A stretch of DNA of 44,778 bases from Pseudolactococcus hodotermopsidis. Its GTDB lineage: Bacteria; Bacillota; Bacilli; Lactobacillales; Streptococcaceae. Both the position numbers and the translations under genes were made by a program. The notes beneath the pieces are model-generated. The model did not search any database, was not told the DNA's origin, and was given only the letters and a program-made list of their open reading frames with translations. Shown piece after piece: positions 43,405 to 44,778 of this stretch (the stretch's first letter is position 1; each line of letters opens with the position of its first letter). The stretch spans positions 1 through 44,778 of the forward strand of contig NZ_BLLI01000010.1 in the NCBI RefSeq assembly GCF_011170085.1, given 5' to 3'.

Positions 43405-43663
43405 GGGCATCTCTAAAAACTGCTTGACCAAATTTTAGATAGATTTTTTAACCGCAAGGAAATCTGACGACGGCTTGTGACTGCGCAATGCTCGTCACAG
43501 GTAAACACGTGCTGGTGCACATGCACTTTCTGTGGCGAGTAATCGCAGTCACAAGGCTAGGAGGATTGACGTAGGATTTGGAAAATCTAGCACATCTTTT
43601 CCTGTTAGCGATTTTATGAGCTGACAAAATTTGGGAAATCTGAGTTTTTAGAGATGCCCTTAA
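43401..43663. mobile_element. MITE-like element with perfect 21-bp terminal inverted repeats
   Basis: Left end 43401-43421 and right end 43643-43663 are exact inverted copies (TTAAGGGCATCTCTAAAAAC plus T), including TTAA flanks that may be a target duplication. The core is 255 bases. Inside, GGCTTGTGACTGCG with CTCGTCACAG and their inverted partners form a large central hairpin. There is no protein-coding frame of note. It needs a transposase encoded elsewhere. Confidence 0.85.
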
Positions 43664-43680
43664 ACTAAAGATGATTGAAA

Positions 43681-44157
43681 ATGCTGGTCAAAGCAGTGGT
43701 ATGGCTCAAAAAAATATTTCGTCCAAGCAAATTTTGGTCAATTCCCATTGGTATCTTAGGCGCAAGTTTGCTTGCTTTCGTCTTTATTGCGGCGCTTTAT
43801 GAGACCATTGTTTGTACATTATGTTATCCGATTTCTCTCTATGCTTTATCAGTGCTTTTCCTTGGTATTCCTGATAATATCGCAACGGCAAAGATGATTA
43901 TTTCCAAAAATAAATTTGGCGCACGTTATCTTAATGATGCCAAACTTCGTGCGAAACTCTCGCTCTATCAAAGTTTCGCCGTTAATCTGATTTTCGTCAT
44001 TTTCTACACGTATACCAGCCACCATTACCACTCAACGTGGTTTGGCGCGGTGGCAGTTTATGATGCGATTTTGAGTTTCATACGTTTTATTTTACTGAAA
44101 AATGTTCGTCAAAACTTGGAAAAAGAGTGGCAAACTTATCGTCTATGTGGTTTTTGA
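43681..44157 (+). CDS. Membrane protein, N-terminal part of a frameshifted gene
   Basis: 158 residues with three or four hydrophobic helices: SIPIGILGASLLAFVFIAALY, TLCYPISLYALSVLFLG, and later SFAVNLIFVIFYTY. It ends NVRQNLEKEWQTYRLCGF at a TGA that follows a run of five T's (44151-44155). The next frame continues the family sequence at once, so one T seems to be missing; with six T's the product would be about 285 residues. Related full-length proteins from lactic acid bacteria and clostridia are known to me as unnamed membrane proteins. The ribosome site is weak (AAAG), and the MITE lies just upstream. Confidence 0.7.
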   Translation: MLVKAVVWLKKIFRPSKFWSIPIGILGASLLAFVFIAALYETIVCTLCYPISLYALSVLFLGIPDNIATAKMIISKNKFGARYLNDAKLRAKLSLYQSFAVNLIFVIFYTYTSHHYHSTWFGAVAVYDAILSFIRFILLKNVRQNLEKEWQTYRLCGF

Positions 44158-44537
44158 TGATTGCGCTCAATCTTGGCATGACGGGTATGATGATTTGGCA
44201 AAATAAAGGCTACAATTATGCAGGTTTGGTCATTTATATGTCAGCTATGTCCACTTTTTATAGCATGATTACAGCAATTATCAGCATAATTACCGTCCGA
44301 AAGATGAAAAGTCCGATTTTCTCAGCAACCAAATTGCTCAGTTTTACAGGTGCGCTCATGGCCATGTTTATGCTCCAAACTGACATGATGTCGCATTTTG
44401 GCAATGATGATGAGAAAATAAGACGACTATCGAACATGACAACGGGAGCAGTCGTCTCACTGATTGTCTTTTGTCTGGCAGTTTTCATGATTCGTCATGC
44501 CAGTCGTGAATTGAAAAAAATGAAAAGATTAACATAA
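44127..44537 (+). CDS. Membrane protein, C-terminal part of the frameshifted gene
   Basis: The second half of the gene above: from about 44156 it reads LMIALNLGMTGMMIWQNKGYNYAG, then helices FYSMITAIISIITV, LLSFTGALMAMFML and AVVSLIVFCLAVFM, ending in a basic tail (ELKKMKRLT). The nominal ATG at 44127 lies inside the first half and has no ribosome site, so the first ten codons are probably not real. Either a true pseudogene, a sequencing error in a homopolymer, or, less likely, programmed frameshifting. Confidence 0.6.
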   Translation: MANLSSMWFLMIALNLGMTGMMIWQNKGYNYAGLVIYMSAMSTFYSMITAIISIITVRKMKSPIFSATKLLSFTGALMAMFMLQTDMMSHFGNDDEKIRRLSNMTTGAVVSLIVFCLAVFMIRHASRELKKMKRLT

Positions 44538-44567
44538 CTTTAAAAGCGACCGTCCTTGAGCGTTTTT

Positions 44568-44576
44568 TGGTATAAT
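44568..44576 (+). promoter_or_regulatory. Extended -10 promoter near right edge
   Basis: TGGTATAAT after a T-rich run (TATAAT 44571-44576), with no ATG or ribosome site downstream before the hairpin at 44614. It may drive a short non-coding RNA. Confidence 0.5.
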
Positions 44577-44582
44577 AACCAC

Positions 44583-44649
44583 CCCCAACCCAGCAGTCCC
44601 TCAATATTTTTTAACGAGCGCAACTCCTAACTTTTGCGCTCGTTTTTTT
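44583..44649 (+). ncRNA. Candidate short RNA, antisense to recombinase 3' end
   Basis: A promoter at 44568-44576 and a perfect terminator hairpin at 44614-44649 would make a transcript of roughly 65 bases. There is no coding frame. Its last third is complementary to the end of the recombinase gene. Purely a prediction. Confidence 0.3.
44614..44649 (+). terminator. Strong terminator inside recombinase 3' end
   Basis: ACGAGCGCAA (44614-44623) and TTGCGCTCGT (44634-44643) pair perfectly around a 10-base loop, followed by seven T's. Confidence 0.85.
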
Positions 44650-44778
44650 GTGATAGCTTATCTGTTACATCGCCAACCATTCCAACAAATCGGTAATGGA
44701 TGTCAATTTGCTGAACACGTTTACTATTCCGTTCTTGACCATTAGCTGTTGGCTTGTGAATAATAATCTTATCAATCA
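44627..44778 (-). CDS. Large serine recombinase, C-terminal end (partial)
   Basis: The complement reads IDKIIIHKPTANGQ...RVQQIDIHYRFVGMV and stops at 44627. The pattern 'IDKIxVHxP...VQxxDIxYRFVG' is the C-terminal tail (DUF4368-type) of large serine recombinases carried by integrative elements and phages. The catalytic N-terminus lies beyond the right edge. It suggests that the window ends at a mobile element. Confidence 0.7.
   Translation of the reverse strand, partial: IDKIIIHKPTANGQERNSKRVQQIDIHYRFVGMVGDVTDKLSQKNERKS

Noticed and set aside
44545-44568. Hairpin ahead of the T tract at 44563 as a terminator
   Set aside because: The arms around the T tract do not pair well; only the T run is convincing.

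Overview
The window looks like a chromosomal segment of a low-GC Gram-positive coccus of the Streptococcaceae, most likely Lactococcus or a close relative. The reasons are the rnc-smc-HAD-ftsY gene order, the tsaB-rimI-tsaD block, a CtsR-type operator in front of clpE, a cell-wall protein with a KxYKxGKxW-type signal peptide and an LPxTG anchor, and strong AGGAGG ribosome sites mixed with extended -10 promoters. The species call is inference, not proof.

Layout. 1-93: 5' end of an ISAs1-like transposase running off the left edge. 350-4921: vanW-like gene, the t6A genes tsaB and tsaD with two RimI-type acetyltransferases between them, and a ROK sugar kinase. 5014-7582: clpE with a sigma-A promoter, CtsR site and leader hairpin. 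7666-11190: accessory patch with a DUF4143 ATPase, the scar of a Fic gene, and an ATPase-TOPRIM (DUF4435-like) protein resembling single-gene PARIS phage defence. 11154-13999: divergent def and uvrB. 14006-19254: two paralogous solute-binding lipoproteins with near-identical promoters flanking an alpha/beta hydrolase-mprF operon. 19278-22030: serC-serA-Spx/ArsC-like operon. 22165-25301: a large LPxTG surface protein. 25308-28798: exoA, metG and a DUF1622 membrane protein. 28772-29285: an IS remnant bounded by an imperfect ~28-bp direct repeat that is itself a terminator. 29286-40260: housekeeping run rnc, smc, HAD phosphatase, ftsY, prs, PucR-type HTH gene, leuS. 40359-44778: accessory right end with an Rpn-family nuclease, a cluster of small membrane proteins, two palindromic repeat elements, a frameshifted membrane gene, a possible small RNA and the C-terminus of a large serine recombinase.

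How genes work together: TsaB and TsaD act in tRNA t6A synthesis; SerC and SerA make serine; the hydrolase and MprF probably both act on aminoacyl-phosphatidylglycerol (inference); Rnc, FtsY, LeuS and MetG serve RNA processing, protein targeting and translation; UvrB, ExoA and Smc maintain DNA. Most interesting points: the PARIS-like merged defence gene next to a Fic scar; a class of TATAAT-N6-ATG genes (uvrB, exoA, HAD) that look leaderless; the IS1202-like remnant with long direct repeats; an 11-bp-periodic tandem operator in front of the membrane cluster; a 255-bp MITE with perfect terminal repeats; and the hexapeptide serine-aspartate-aromatic repeats of the surface protein.
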